Assembly: GCA_040510375.1 (NCBI GenBank)
Contig: JBEVJC010000011.1
Coordinates: 17,527 to 81,526, forward strand
Origin: JBEVJC01 sp040510375
GTDB lineage: Bacteria; Bacteroidota; Bacteroidia; Chitinophagales; Chitinophagaceae
Reading direction: 5' to 3'
Length of the DNA: 64,000 nucleotides
Under the pieces are notes generated by a model. The model saw only the letters and a list, made by a program, of their open reading frames with translations. It searched no databases and had not been told where the DNA came from. Positions within the stretch are counted from its first letter, which is position 1. Each line of letters begins with the position of its first letter. Position numbers and translations under genes: made by a program. Below, piece by piece: positions 1 through 7,515 of the stretch.

Positions 1-1
1 C

Positions 2-286
2 GACCGTACAGCTTTATCACCCTATCTCACCAAGGGAAAGCAGGTGTTTGTGGAAGGCACTCCCGAGATCCGGACATTTACCCGTCAGGACGGAACGAGT
101 GGAGCTTCCTTATCACTCAGGGTCCGGGAAGTACAACTGCTTGGCGGTCGTGCCGAGGGGGCAGCAGCGTCCGGTAACGGAGGTTCTGCAGGAAACTATA
201 ACAATAGTACAGGTTCAGGTTCGATGTCATCCAATATGTCATCGGCCAATGAGATCACTGAACCGATTGATGATCTTCCATTCTGA
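2..286 (+). CDS. ssb: Single-stranded DNA-binding protein, 5' truncated
   Basis: This is the C-terminal part of an SSB; the gene begins before the window and is read in the frame starting at base 2. SSB coats single-stranded DNA during replication, recombination and repair. The visible part holds the end of the OB fold (YLTKGKQVFVEG, then a strand ending VREVQLLGG), a Gly/Ser/Asn-rich flexible linker, and an acidic tail ending IDDLPF, the typical hydrophobic tip that recruits partner proteins. A strong hairpin terminator follows. The family assignment rests on the OB-fold end and the tail. The missing N-terminus cannot be judged. Confidence 0.93.
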   Translation, partial: DRTALSPYLTKGKQVFVEGTPEIRTFTRQDGTSGASLSLRVREVQLLGGRAEGAAASGNGGSAGNYNNSTGSGSMSSNMSSANEITEPIDDLPF

Positions 287-301
287 TAAATGAATTCCTT
301 A

Positions 302-336
302 AAAGACCGGATGCCCCGGGTGTCCGGTCTTTATAC
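302..336 (+). terminator. Rho-independent terminator after ssb
   Basis: A perfect 10-bp stem, AAAGACCGGA (302-311) with TCCGGTCTTT (323-332), is followed by a T-rich run. It ends the ssb transcript 16 bases after the stop codon and could act in both directions. Confidence 0.85.
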
Positions 337-393
337 TTTTCTTTTATCTGTTAACGTAGAGTGCTGGTCGGCTTTTTATTGTTTCTTTGCCGC

Positions 394-1473
394 ATGATTG
401 AAAAGCTGTTCACGTACGACCGCCTGTCTGAATTTACACGGTCTGTTTTTCTTAAAATCGGATGTACTGAAGAAGACGCTGTCACCGCTACCCGCAGTTT
501 ATTGTCGGCCGATCTCCGTGGTGTTGATTCGCATGGGGTAGCCCGTTTAAGTGGTTATATCCGGTTATGGGAAGTGGGTCGGGTTAATGCAACACCTCAA
601 CTTCGGATCATTCATGAAACACCTTCCACTGCTGTTGTAGATGGCGACAAGGGTCTTGGTCTGGTAGTAGCACCATTTGCTATGAAGATCGCAATAGAAA
701 AAGCAAAAGCAGTTGGCACCGGATGGGTAAGCGTTCAGAACAGTAATCATTTCGGCATTGCTGCCCAACATGCGATGATGGCGCTTGACCAGGATATGAT
801 GGGTATTGCCATGACAAATGCAAGTCCGCTTGTTGCACCTACTTTTTCGATCGACCGGATGCTGGGCACCAATCCCATCTGCGTTGCGGCACCAGCCGGA
901 ACAGAGCCCGCATTTGTGGCTGATCTTGCAACCACCACTGCTGCCAATGGAAAACTGGAAATCCTTCAACGGAAAAATCAGGATACTCCTTCCGGATGGG
1001 TACAGGACGCAGAAGGTTATCCTTCGCATGATCCCCATATAATAAAAAAAGGTGGCGCATTATTACCGCTTGGCGGCGACCGTGACCATGGCAGTCACAA
1101 GGGTTATGCACTGGGTGCTGTTGTTGATATATTTTCCGCCTTGCTTAGTGGTGCAAACTATGCACCATGGGTACCGCCATTTCCGGCATATGTGCCGATG
1201 CCGGCGCAACAGCCGGGAAAGGGACTGGGTCATTTCCTTGGAGCGATGCGGGTGGATGCATTCCGGCCTGCGGCTGATTTCAAAAAAGACATGGACCATT
1301 GGATCCAGGGATTCCGGAATGCAAGGCCATCAGCGGGACGCGAGAAAGTATTGGTACCCGGAGACCCTGAACGGGAAATGGAAACCTTACGACTTGCAGA
1401 AGGGATTCCTTTACTTGAAGTAGTGGTTAAAGACCTGACAGACCTTGGCCAGAAGTTCGGAATCGATTTGTAG
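394..1473 (+). CDS. Ldh2 family malate/L-lactate/ureidoglycolate-type dehydrogenase
   Basis: A 359-residue NAD(P)-dependent oxidoreductase of the Ldh2 (YlbC/YjmC) family, which reduces or oxidises 2-hydroxy acids such as malate, lactate or 2,3-diketogulonate and is unrelated to classical malate dehydrogenases. Family features seen: an N-terminal helical part with DLRGVDSHGVARL (substrate-binding His and Arg), NSNHFGIAAQHAM (the conserved N-S-N-H-F-G-A/I-A segment), GTNPICVAAPAG, and HKGYALGAVVDIFSALLSGA near the C-terminus. ATG at 394 (MIEKLF) is preferred; an in-frame GTG at 361 would add 11 hydrophobic residues not typical of the family. The gene stands alone between ssb and aspartate kinase. 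The exact substrate cannot be read from sequence. Confidence 0.9.
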   Translation: MIEKLFTYDRLSEFTRSVFLKIGCTEEDAVTATRSLLSADLRGVDSHGVARLSGYIRLWEVGRVNATPQLRIIHETPSTAVVDGDKGLGLVVAPFAMKIAIEKAKAVGTGWVSVQNSNHFGIAAQHAMMALDQDMMGIAMTNASPLVAPTFSIDRMLGTNPICVAAPAGTEPAFVADLATTTAANGKLEILQRKNQDTPSGWVQDAEGYPSHDPHIIKKGGALLPLGGDRDHGSHKGYALGAVVDIFSALLSGANYAPWVPPFPAYVPMPAQQPGKGLGHFLGAMRVDAFRPAADFKKDMDHWIQGFRNARPSAGREKVLVPGDPEREMETLRLAEGIPLLEVVVKDLTDLGQKFGIDL

Positions 1474-1504
1474 TGGTGAAGGGCAAATCTCTATACCTTT
1501 GCCA

Positions 1505-1530
1505 GCCTGCCTACCGGCGGGCATTTTTTT
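1505..1530 (+). terminator. Hairpin terminator between the dehydrogenase and aspartate kinase genes
   Basis: A 7-bp stem GCCTGCC/GGCGGGC (1505-1511 with 1516-1522, one G-U pair) with loop TACC is followed by a run of seven T at 1524-1530. It lies 31 bases past the dehydrogenase stop. A TACCTTTG sequence just before it (1494-1501) resembles a Bacteroidota -7 element, but transcription from there would begin inside the hairpin, so the stem is best read as the end of the upstream unit. Confidence 0.65.
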
Positions 1531-1559
1531 AAACAATTAAATACCGGTAAGGAAACAGC

Positions 1560-2882
1560 ATGAAAGTTATGAAGTTTGGTGGCACCAGCGTGGGTAAACC
1601 GGAGCGTATGCATCATATTGCCGGGCTTGTCACCAGGGACACCGAACCAACCATTGTTGTCCTGTCGGCTTTGTCGGGATCAACCAATGCATTAGTGGAG
1701 ATCGCTGAAAATATTGCCAGGGGCGACCGCAGTACGGCCAAACAGAATATCGACAAACTGGAAGCTCATTATCTTCAGTTTATCAGTGAACTGGTAAACC
1801 AGCCTGCTGCTCAGGAAAAGGCAAAGGCCATTATTGCCGAACATTTTGAATTCCTGAACATCATTCTCAAGATCAGTTTCAGTGAGGCGTTAAGTAAGGA
1901 CATTCTCGCCCAGGGAGAACTGCTTTCCACCAAATTATTTTCAGTATACCTTGAGCAACAGGGTATCGAACATGCCCTGATCCCCGCGTTGGAATTCATG
2001 ACGATCGACAGTTATGATGAGCCCCAGATCGGAAGTATCAAAGTAAAGCTCAGCCAGATCCTGAAGCAACATGCCGATAAAAAACTTTTTATAACCCAGG
2101 GTTATATCAGTCGTAATGCCCGTGGTGAAGTGGATAATCTCAAACGTGGCGGTAGTGATTATAGCGCCTCGCTGATTGCAGCGGCGATCAATGCATCAGT
2201 ATGCGAGATCTGGACCGATATTGATGGTATGCATAATAATGATCCACGTATCGTTAAAAAAACTTTACCGATCGAACAGATGAGTTTCGACGAGGCCGCC
2301 GAGCTGGCTTATTTTGGTGCCAAAATCCTGCATCCTGCATCCATCTGGCCCGCACAACAATATAAGATCCCGGTGAAATTGCTGAATACCATGCAACCCG
2401 AAGCAAAGGGAACGCTGGTGACTGAGGAAGCGGGCAGCGTTGGGGTAAAGGCCGTAGCAGCAAAAGATAATATTATCGCCATCAGGATAAAGAGCAGCCG
2501 TATGTTACTTGCCTACGGTTTTCTCCGTAAGATATTTGAGGTGTTTGAAAAATACCGGACGCCAATTGATATGATCACTACATCTGAAGTGGCCGTATCA
2601 CTGACGATCGATAACCCGATTTACCTGAAAGAGATCCTGAGGGAACTTGAACCATTCGGGACAACGGAGGTCGATTACAACCAGGCAATTATCTCCGTAG
2701 TAGGAAACGAAATTTCACAAACCACGGATATCATCCGAAAACTTTTCGGATCCATTGTCAACATACCGATCCGTATGGTGTCATATGGAGGTAGTCCGCA
2801 CAATATTTCATTACTTACGGATGCCGAATATAAGGTCCGCCTGCTCCAGCAATTGAATAAGGGGATGTTTGGCCTCGAATAG
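1560..2882 (+). CDS. lysC: Aspartate kinase (monofunctional)
   Basis: A 440-residue aspartokinase that phosphorylates L-aspartate, the committed step to lysine, threonine and methionine and, through dapB, to diaminopimelate for peptidoglycan. The N-terminus has the KFGGTSVG nucleotide-binding motif (residues 5-12). GGSDYSASLIAAA in the middle marks the amino-acid kinase fold. The last ~140 residues carry a pair of ACT domains (containing VAVSLTID and YNQAIISVVGNEI) for feedback control by end products. No homoserine dehydrogenase domain is fused, and the length is normal for a monofunctional enzyme. It is not in an operon here; dapB lies 23 kb away on the other strand. The lysC name is by family; the subtype (lysine- or threonine-inhibited) is not resolved. 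Confidence 0.94.
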   Translation: MKVMKFGGTSVGKPERMHHIAGLVTRDTEPTIVVLSALSGSTNALVEIAENIARGDRSTAKQNIDKLEAHYLQFISELVNQPAAQEKAKAIIAEHFEFLNIILKISFSEALSKDILAQGELLSTKLFSVYLEQQGIEHALIPALEFMTIDSYDEPQIGSIKVKLSQILKQHADKKLFITQGYISRNARGEVDNLKRGGSDYSASLIAAAINASVCEIWTDIDGMHNNDPRIVKKTLPIEQMSFDEAAELAYFGAKILHPASIWPAQQYKIPVKLLNTMQPEAKGTLVTEEAGSVGVKAVAAKDNIIAIRIKSSRMLLAYGFLRKIFEVFEKYRTPIDMITTSEVAVSLTIDNPIYLKEILRELEPFGTTEVDYNQAIISVVGNEISQTTDIIRKLFGSIVNIPIRMVSYGGSPHNISLLTDAEYKVRLLQQLNKGMFGLE

Positions 2883-2985
2883 CAGGACGGTTATCCTGGG
2901 GATATTATATTTAACCTGACAGGAAGGGGTGTAATTAATGTAAAAGAAAACATAGAATATAATTCTCGCAACTTAAATTGCCGGT

Positions 2986-4248
2986 ATGTTAAAACTGCCG
3001 GCAATCCTTTTAATAGCCTTATCCTTTTCCATCCAGGGGATTACACAGCGGACAATGTCGGGTATTGTGGTGGACCAGGCTTCTGGCCAGCCGCTGCCGG
3101 GTGCCAGCGTTTTTATCAGTAATACCTCCAAGGGTACAGTAACGGATAATACAGGCGCTTTCCGGCTAATTGATCTTCCCGTGGGTCATCAGGAGCTGAT
3201 TGTATCGTCGGTCGGCTTCGAGACCAATGCATTTTCCTTCAGCTCAGAGAAATTGCCAATGATTGTGCGGGTTGAAATGCAGGTTAAGGTGAAAGAGCTG
3301 GAAAACGTGATGGTAGAGCCTTCCGTGATAGAAGGATGGGATAAGTGGGGCAGGTTATTCCTTGATCATTTTATTGGCCGGACACCCAATGCCCAGAAAT
3401 GCCGGATAAAAAATTATAAGTCAATTCGTTTCAGGTATTTTAAAAAATCAAACCGTGTCATAGCCTGGAGTGATGAGCCGCTGATAATAGAAAACAAGGC
3501 ATTGGGTTATACCCTTCATTACCAGCTGGAAAATTTTGAAGCGAATTTCCGATCGCAGGTCACCACCTATTCCGGTTATCCTTATTTTGAAGACCACCAG
3601 GAGGAAGGAAAAAAAATAAGGAACCGCTGGCAGGCTGCCCGCGAGAAAGCCTACGCCGGATCCATCATGGAATTTATCAGGAGTGTTTACAACAATACAC
3701 TTACAGCCGATGGTTACGATGTCCGCCGGATGGTCCGCACGCCCAATCATGAAAAACTGCGGGTAAGGGATATATACAGCGCCAGGAGCCGGGGAGAGAT
3801 GCCTGCGGGAGTCAGCATTAACGGACAGGTAAAGATCAGCCTGACTGGTAAACAAAATACTGACTCTGTAATAAATGATTCTTCTGATTATTATTCCAGG
3901 ATCATGCGGCAGGATGATCATATAGACACTTATGGTTCATCTGTACTCACTGCTGACAGCCTTATCATTAATCGCGATGGCATATACAAAGCAATCTGGT
4001 TTGACGATTACCTCTATATTACTTACAAAAATGAAGTGGAAGACAAACTCTACCTTCAAAATTTTGGGGAGAAGCGCTCCCCCAGTTTCCAGCGATCCCT
4101 TATCTGGCTGGCCAGTAAGTCGCCCGTACTGATCGACGCGAATGGAAGTTATTCGCCGCCGCAGGAAATTTTCTCTACTTCCTACTGGGGCTGGTCGGAA
4201 AAAATAGCAGATCTCCTTCCCCTGGATTATATGCCGGAAAAACCCTGA
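2986..4248 (+). CDS. Secreted carboxypeptidase-regulatory-like domain protein
   Basis: A 420-residue exported protein of unknown function. It has a signal peptide (residues 1 to about 20), then a CarboxypepD_reg-like beta-sandwich at about 24-110 (TMSGIVVDQASGQPLPGASV, VTDNTGAFRLIDLPVGH), and a ~300-residue C-terminal region starting ENVMVEPS and continuing ...YTLHYQLENFEANF... This two-part layout is frequent in Bacteroidota envelope proteins that are not TonB receptors; no plug or barrel is present. The C-terminal region contains many Tyr, Arg and Asp residues but no catalytic motif I recognise. It stands alone, ended by a terminator. Confidence 0.82.
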   Translation: MLKLPAILLIALSFSIQGITQRTMSGIVVDQASGQPLPGASVFISNTSKGTVTDNTGAFRLIDLPVGHQELIVSSVGFETNAFSFSSEKLPMIVRVEMQVKVKELENVMVEPSVIEGWDKWGRLFLDHFIGRTPNAQKCRIKNYKSIRFRYFKKSNRVIAWSDEPLIIENKALGYTLHYQLENFEANFRSQVTTYSGYPYFEDHQEEGKKIRNRWQAAREKAYAGSIMEFIRSVYNNTLTADGYDVRRMVRTPNHEKLRVRDIYSARSRGEMPAGVSINGQVKISLTGKQNTDSVINDSSDYYSRIMRQDDHIDTYGSSVLTADSLIINRDGIYKAIWFDDYLYITYKNEVEDKLYLQNFGEKRSPSFQRSLIWLASKSPVLIDANGSYSPPQEIFSTSYWGWSEKIADLLPLDYMPEKP

Positions 4249-4256
4249 GGACATTT

Positions 4257-4290
4257 AAAAAAAACCGGACTCATCAATTGACCGGTTTTA
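4257..4290. terminator. Bidirectional hairpin terminator
   Basis: An 8-bp stem AAAACCGG (4261-4268) with CCGGTTTT (4282-4289), flanked by A-rich sequence on the left and T-rich sequence on the right. It lies just after the stop of the plus-strand gene at 2986-4248 and can also serve the minus-strand GH16 gene, whose stop is at 4356. Confidence 0.75.
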
Positions 4291-4355
4291 TAACTTAACG
4301 GGGGACATGCTTCGGCGAGCAGCGAAGCGGTTGCACAAACGATACAGGGATTTGT

Positions 4356-5144
4356 TTATTGATAAACCCTCACGTAGTCCACTTCCATTCTTCGCGGCCA
4401 GATGTTTTCATCAATACCCTTCGCTCCGCCCCAGAACCCACCTACCGCGAGGTTTAAAATCAGGTGAAAACGATTATCAAAGGGCCAGCCATCGTAACCA
4501 CTATGTTCGTTGTTGAAGGTGAAAAATTCTTTACCATCAACCAGCACTTTAATATATTCCTTTGTCCATTCCAGGCTGTAATCGTGGAAGGCGGTGGAGA
4601 AATCAGGAACAATTGTAGTGTCGGTCTTCTGGGTGTTGATCTTGTGATAATATTTAGTACAATGGACCGATGCATGGACATAGGCCGGATTATATCCTAC
4701 GTGTTCCATTATATCAATCTCGCCATCGTCAGGCCAATTGTAACCGGGCACCGATGCCAGCATCCAGATGGCGGGCCAGGTACCACGTCCGGAGGGTAGT
4801 TTGGCACGCACGTCAATGCGGCCGTATTGCCAGTCGCCCTTGTTTTTTGTAACAAGCCTCGCTGATGTGTAGTCGTTTTGTTTAACCTCATCAGCTGGCC
4901 ATTTTTCACGTCTAGCTTCGATCACCAGTACTCCGTTTTCCACCCGCGCATTTTCTAGACGGCCCGTGGTGTAAAACTGCGACTCGTTATTCCCAAAACC
5001 GTGACCGCCAATATCGGCTGTCCATTTGGAAGAGTCGGGCTGACCAATATAGTTGAACTCATCACTCCAGACCAGTTTCCTTTCCCTGGGCTGGGCAAAT
5101 ACAAAAAGTGGAAGGGTAATTAAACAGGCAAACATTTTTTTCAT
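4356..5144 (-). CDS. Glycoside hydrolase family 16 (laminarinase-like endo-beta-glucanase)
   Basis: A 262-residue secreted enzyme that most likely cleaves beta-1,3 or mixed-linkage beta-glucans. A signal peptide ends near residue 17-18 (LFVFAQ). The GH16 jelly roll follows, with WSDEFNY near the start, RGTWPAIWML, and the catalytic signature GEIDIMEHVG in which E142, D144 and E147 fit nucleophile, helper and acid/base. VHCTKYYH and FHLILNLAVGG are also typical. Length equals one catalytic domain, with no carbohydrate-binding module and no T9SS tail. There is no SusC/SusD pair nearby, so it is not part of a visible polysaccharide locus. Confidence 0.93.
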   Translation of the reverse strand: MKKMFACLITLPLFVFAQPRERKLVWSDEFNYIGQPDSSKWTADIGGHGFGNNESQFYTTGRLENARVENGVLVIEARREKWPADEVKQNDYTSARLVTKNKGDWQYGRIDVRAKLPSGRGTWPAIWMLASVPGYNWPDDGEIDIMEHVGYNPAYVHASVHCTKYYHKINTQKTDTTIVPDFSTAFHDYSLEWTKEYIKVLVDGKEFFTFNNEHSGYDGWPFDNRFHLILNLAVGGFWGGAKGIDENIWPRRMEVDYVRVYQ

Positions 5145-5248
5145 TTAACTAAGATAAAGAACAGATAATTAATCGCTGTTATTGCCTGTTACCTGCCAGT
5201 TTTTGATCAGGAAATCATCCCGTTGCAGAAACAGTGTCAGCATACAGA

Positions 5249-5461
5249 CCAGGAAATAAATTCGTTCCCGGATTGCACGCCAGTCTTTAGCCCAGGAAAT
5301 AATTCGTTCCCGGATTGGACACCAGTCTTCAGCCCAGGAAATAATTCGTTTCTGAAACCTGCTTTATTTGATAGTCCAGAATAATATATTCCTGAATCGG
5401 GTGTCAGGCTTCAGCTCAGGAAATAAACGCAGTCCTGAAGCCAGGTTGTTTCCGGTGTCGC
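5249..5461. repeat. Decayed ~43-bp tandem array derived from the 3' end of the amidase gene
   Basis: Copies of a unit beginning (on the plus strand) CCAGGAAATAATTCGTTCCC occur at 5249, 5292 and 5334 (periods 43 and 42). A weaker copy lies at about 5380, and the coding 3' end of the amidase gene itself, with its stop at 5416-5418, forms the last copy. Read on the minus strand, the units carry the amidase C-terminal codons for ..RTAFIS-stop onward into the spacer. Copies nearer the gene are the more diverged. No gene is visible in this spacer. Confidence 0.8.
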
Positions 5462-7041
5462 GATGCCTGTTCAAACGCATAGGCGAGACTTATCAGTAAG
5501 GGTTCGCTGTAGGGTTTTCCAAAGAAAGACAATCCAACAGGAAGGTCATAAACATATCCACCCGGTACTGAAATATGCGGATACCCGGCGGCCGCCGCAG
5601 GTTGGGTTAAAAATACATCGCCCCACCGGTCACCATAGATGGTGTCAATACTGCAGGCTGGTCCCATGGTAAGACCCGCTATCGCATCCAGTTTATTATC
5701 CGCCATTACTTTGTCAATAATCTCCCTTGTTCCATCGCGCGATTTTTTAACAGCTTCGAGGTATGCAGGGGTATCAAGTCCGGACTTCTTTTCAGCGTTC
5801 TCCAATGTTTCCTGTTTAAAATAAGGCATGGCTGTATTTTCATTCAGGATATTATAACTGATAACCTGTGCAAGCGATCGTACAGGCGCATTGGATGTTG
5901 CCAGGTATTTATTCAAACCGGCTTTGAATTCATACAACATCAGTTCGAACTCTGCCTGACCCAACTCATTTATCTTATCCATATATTCAATGGTTACCAG
6001 TTCAGCACCCTGTTTTAAAAGAAGATTTGTGGCTGCTTTTTGCAAAGCAATCATGTACTGGTTTTTTCCCGGAGGTTTCTTTTCGATTCCGATACGTTTT
6101 CCCCTGAGTGCACCCGCATCAAGAAACCTGGTATAATCAATAGTGCCTGTTGCCTTGTCTTCCATGGTAACCGGATCCGCTGGATCCGTACCTGCGAGTA
6201 CTCCCAGTAAGATCGCCGCATCACGTACCGTCCTTGCCATCGGGCCGGCAGCGTCCTGTGTAGATGAAATGGGAATGATACCGGTGCGACTAACCAGTCC
6301 AACTGTAGGTTTGATCCCAACTATACCATTGGTAGAAGCAGGGCAGGTTATCGAACCATCCGTTTCCGTTCCAACAGCCACAACACAGAGATTGGCCGAA
6401 ACCGCAACACCTGAACCTGAACTTGAACCACAGGGATTGTGATCGAGGATATAGGGATTCTTGGTTTGGCCGCCACGGCTGCTCCATCCGGAACAACTGT
6501 TGGTGGAACGGAAGTTGGCCCATTCACTGAGATTGGTTTTACCAATAATAATAGCACCGGCTTCCCTTAATTTTTTTACAATAAAGGAATCGCTGGATGG
6601 GATGTTACCCGTCATCGCCAGCGACCCTGCAGTAGTCTGCATCTTGTCTGCTGTATCAATATTATCCTTGATCAGCACGGGGATGCCATGTAAAGGACCC
6701 CGCACAGATCCTTTTTTTCTTTCACTGTCCATTTGAACAGCAATCAGTAAAGAGTCGGGGTTGCGTTCTATCACAGATTTAAGCCTTGGTCCGTTACTGT
6801 CAATTAAGTCCATTCGTTTCAGGTATAGTTTCACCAGTTCTTCCGAAGAATATTTTCCATCGGCCAGTTCTTTCTGCAGGTCCGTTATGGATTTTTCTGC
6901 CAATTCAAAATCTTCAAACCCATTAGCCGCAGTATGATCAGAACCGGCGTCAGCAGTTTTGGATTCGCAGGAAGGAAGTAACACGGTACCTGCACCTGCT
7001 GCAAGTAATCCGGTGCTGGTCAGGAATTGTCTTCGTTGCAT
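5416..7041 (-). CDS. Amidase, Tat-type lipoprotein signal
   Basis: A 541-residue amidase-signature enzyme (GatA/peptide amidase type) that hydrolyses a carboxamide bond; the substrate is not known. The N-terminus has a twin-arginine start (RRQFL) and a lipobox LLPSC with Cys25, suggesting export folded and anchoring in the outer or inner membrane. The Ser-cisSer-Lys triad is recognisable: Lys125 in IPVLIKDNID, the cis-Ser in NPCGSSSGSG (about residue 207) and the nucleophile in TETDGSITCPAS (Ser230). Because it is exported and lacks GatB/GatC partners nearby, a role in tRNA amidation is unlikely. Its 3' end is tandemly duplicated into the following spacer. Confidence 0.9.
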   Translation of the reverse strand: MQRRQFLTSTGLLAAGAGTVLLPSCESKTADAGSDHTAANGFEDFELAEKSITDLQKELADGKYSSEELVKLYLKRMDLIDSNGPRLKSVIERNPDSLLIAVQMDSERKKGSVRGPLHGIPVLIKDNIDTADKMQTTAGSLAMTGNIPSSDSFIVKKLREAGAIIIGKTNLSEWANFRSTNSCSGWSSRGGQTKNPYILDHNPCGSSSGSGVAVSANLCVVAVGTETDGSITCPASTNGIVGIKPTVGLVSRTGIIPISSTQDAAGPMARTVRDAAILLGVLAGTDPADPVTMEDKATGTIDYTRFLDAGALRGKRIGIEKKPPGKNQYMIALQKAATNLLLKQGAELVTIEYMDKINELGQAEFELMLYEFKAGLNKYLATSNAPVRSLAQVISYNILNENTAMPYFKQETLENAEKKSGLDTPAYLEAVKKSRDGTREIIDKVMADNKLDAIAGLTMGPACSIDTIYGDRWGDVFLTQPAAAAGYPHISVPGGYVYDLPVGLSFFGKPYSEPLLISLAYAFEQASRHRKQPGFRTAFIS

Positions 7042-7100
7042 ATTTATTAACCTTTAAAATTTGAGTTAACTGTTGCAGTAAATCAACCTAGGTGATTATA

Positions 7101-7313
7101 TCAAAACAGTGGGAAGATAAATTCATCATATAAACCATAAGCACTGATATTGTCATTGGATCAGTAGTTGTCTTAAAACAGTAAGTCGGCCACACATTAT
7201 CTGAACCAGTACCATTGATGTTGTCATCGAGTCAATCGCTATCTTAAAACAGTGAGCCGGCGCATTCATTGTAACCAACAGCATTGATGTTATCACTAAA
7301 ATTAATGATTCCC
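7101..7313. repeat. Three decayed ~72-bp tandem copies upstream of the TonB receptor
   Basis: The spacer 7042-7515 (474 bases) separates divergent genes. It contains units beginning AAAACAGT at 7103, 7175 and 7246 (periods 72 and 71), each followed about 35 bases later by CATTGATGTTGTCA or a variant (CACTGATATTGTCA, CATTGATGTTATCA). Copies two and three are closest. No ORF or clear Fur-like palindrome was found. The remainder (7314-7515) shows only an ill-defined promoter region before the receptor start. Confidence 0.75.
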
Positions 7314-7515
7314 TTCCATTACCCGATTGTCATTCCAAAGTCAGTTTCCATTTTGCGTAATCACCTTTTCCGCATTGAGGCCGATGTGTTAATCAGCTCA
7401 CAATAAGTTCGCGTTCAGAAAATATATACCTCAATCAAAATATGGGCCTTTGATGTATGACCATCGCTAACTGCGGGGTTGTCATCACTGTGCCCGCCAA
7501 ATTAAACTAATCAAT

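Noticed and set aside
1494..1501. TACCTTTG as promoter of aspartate kinase
   Set aside because: It matches the -7 consensus, but the start of transcription would fall inside the hairpin at 1505-1522 and the -33 spacing is 23, so the support is weak.
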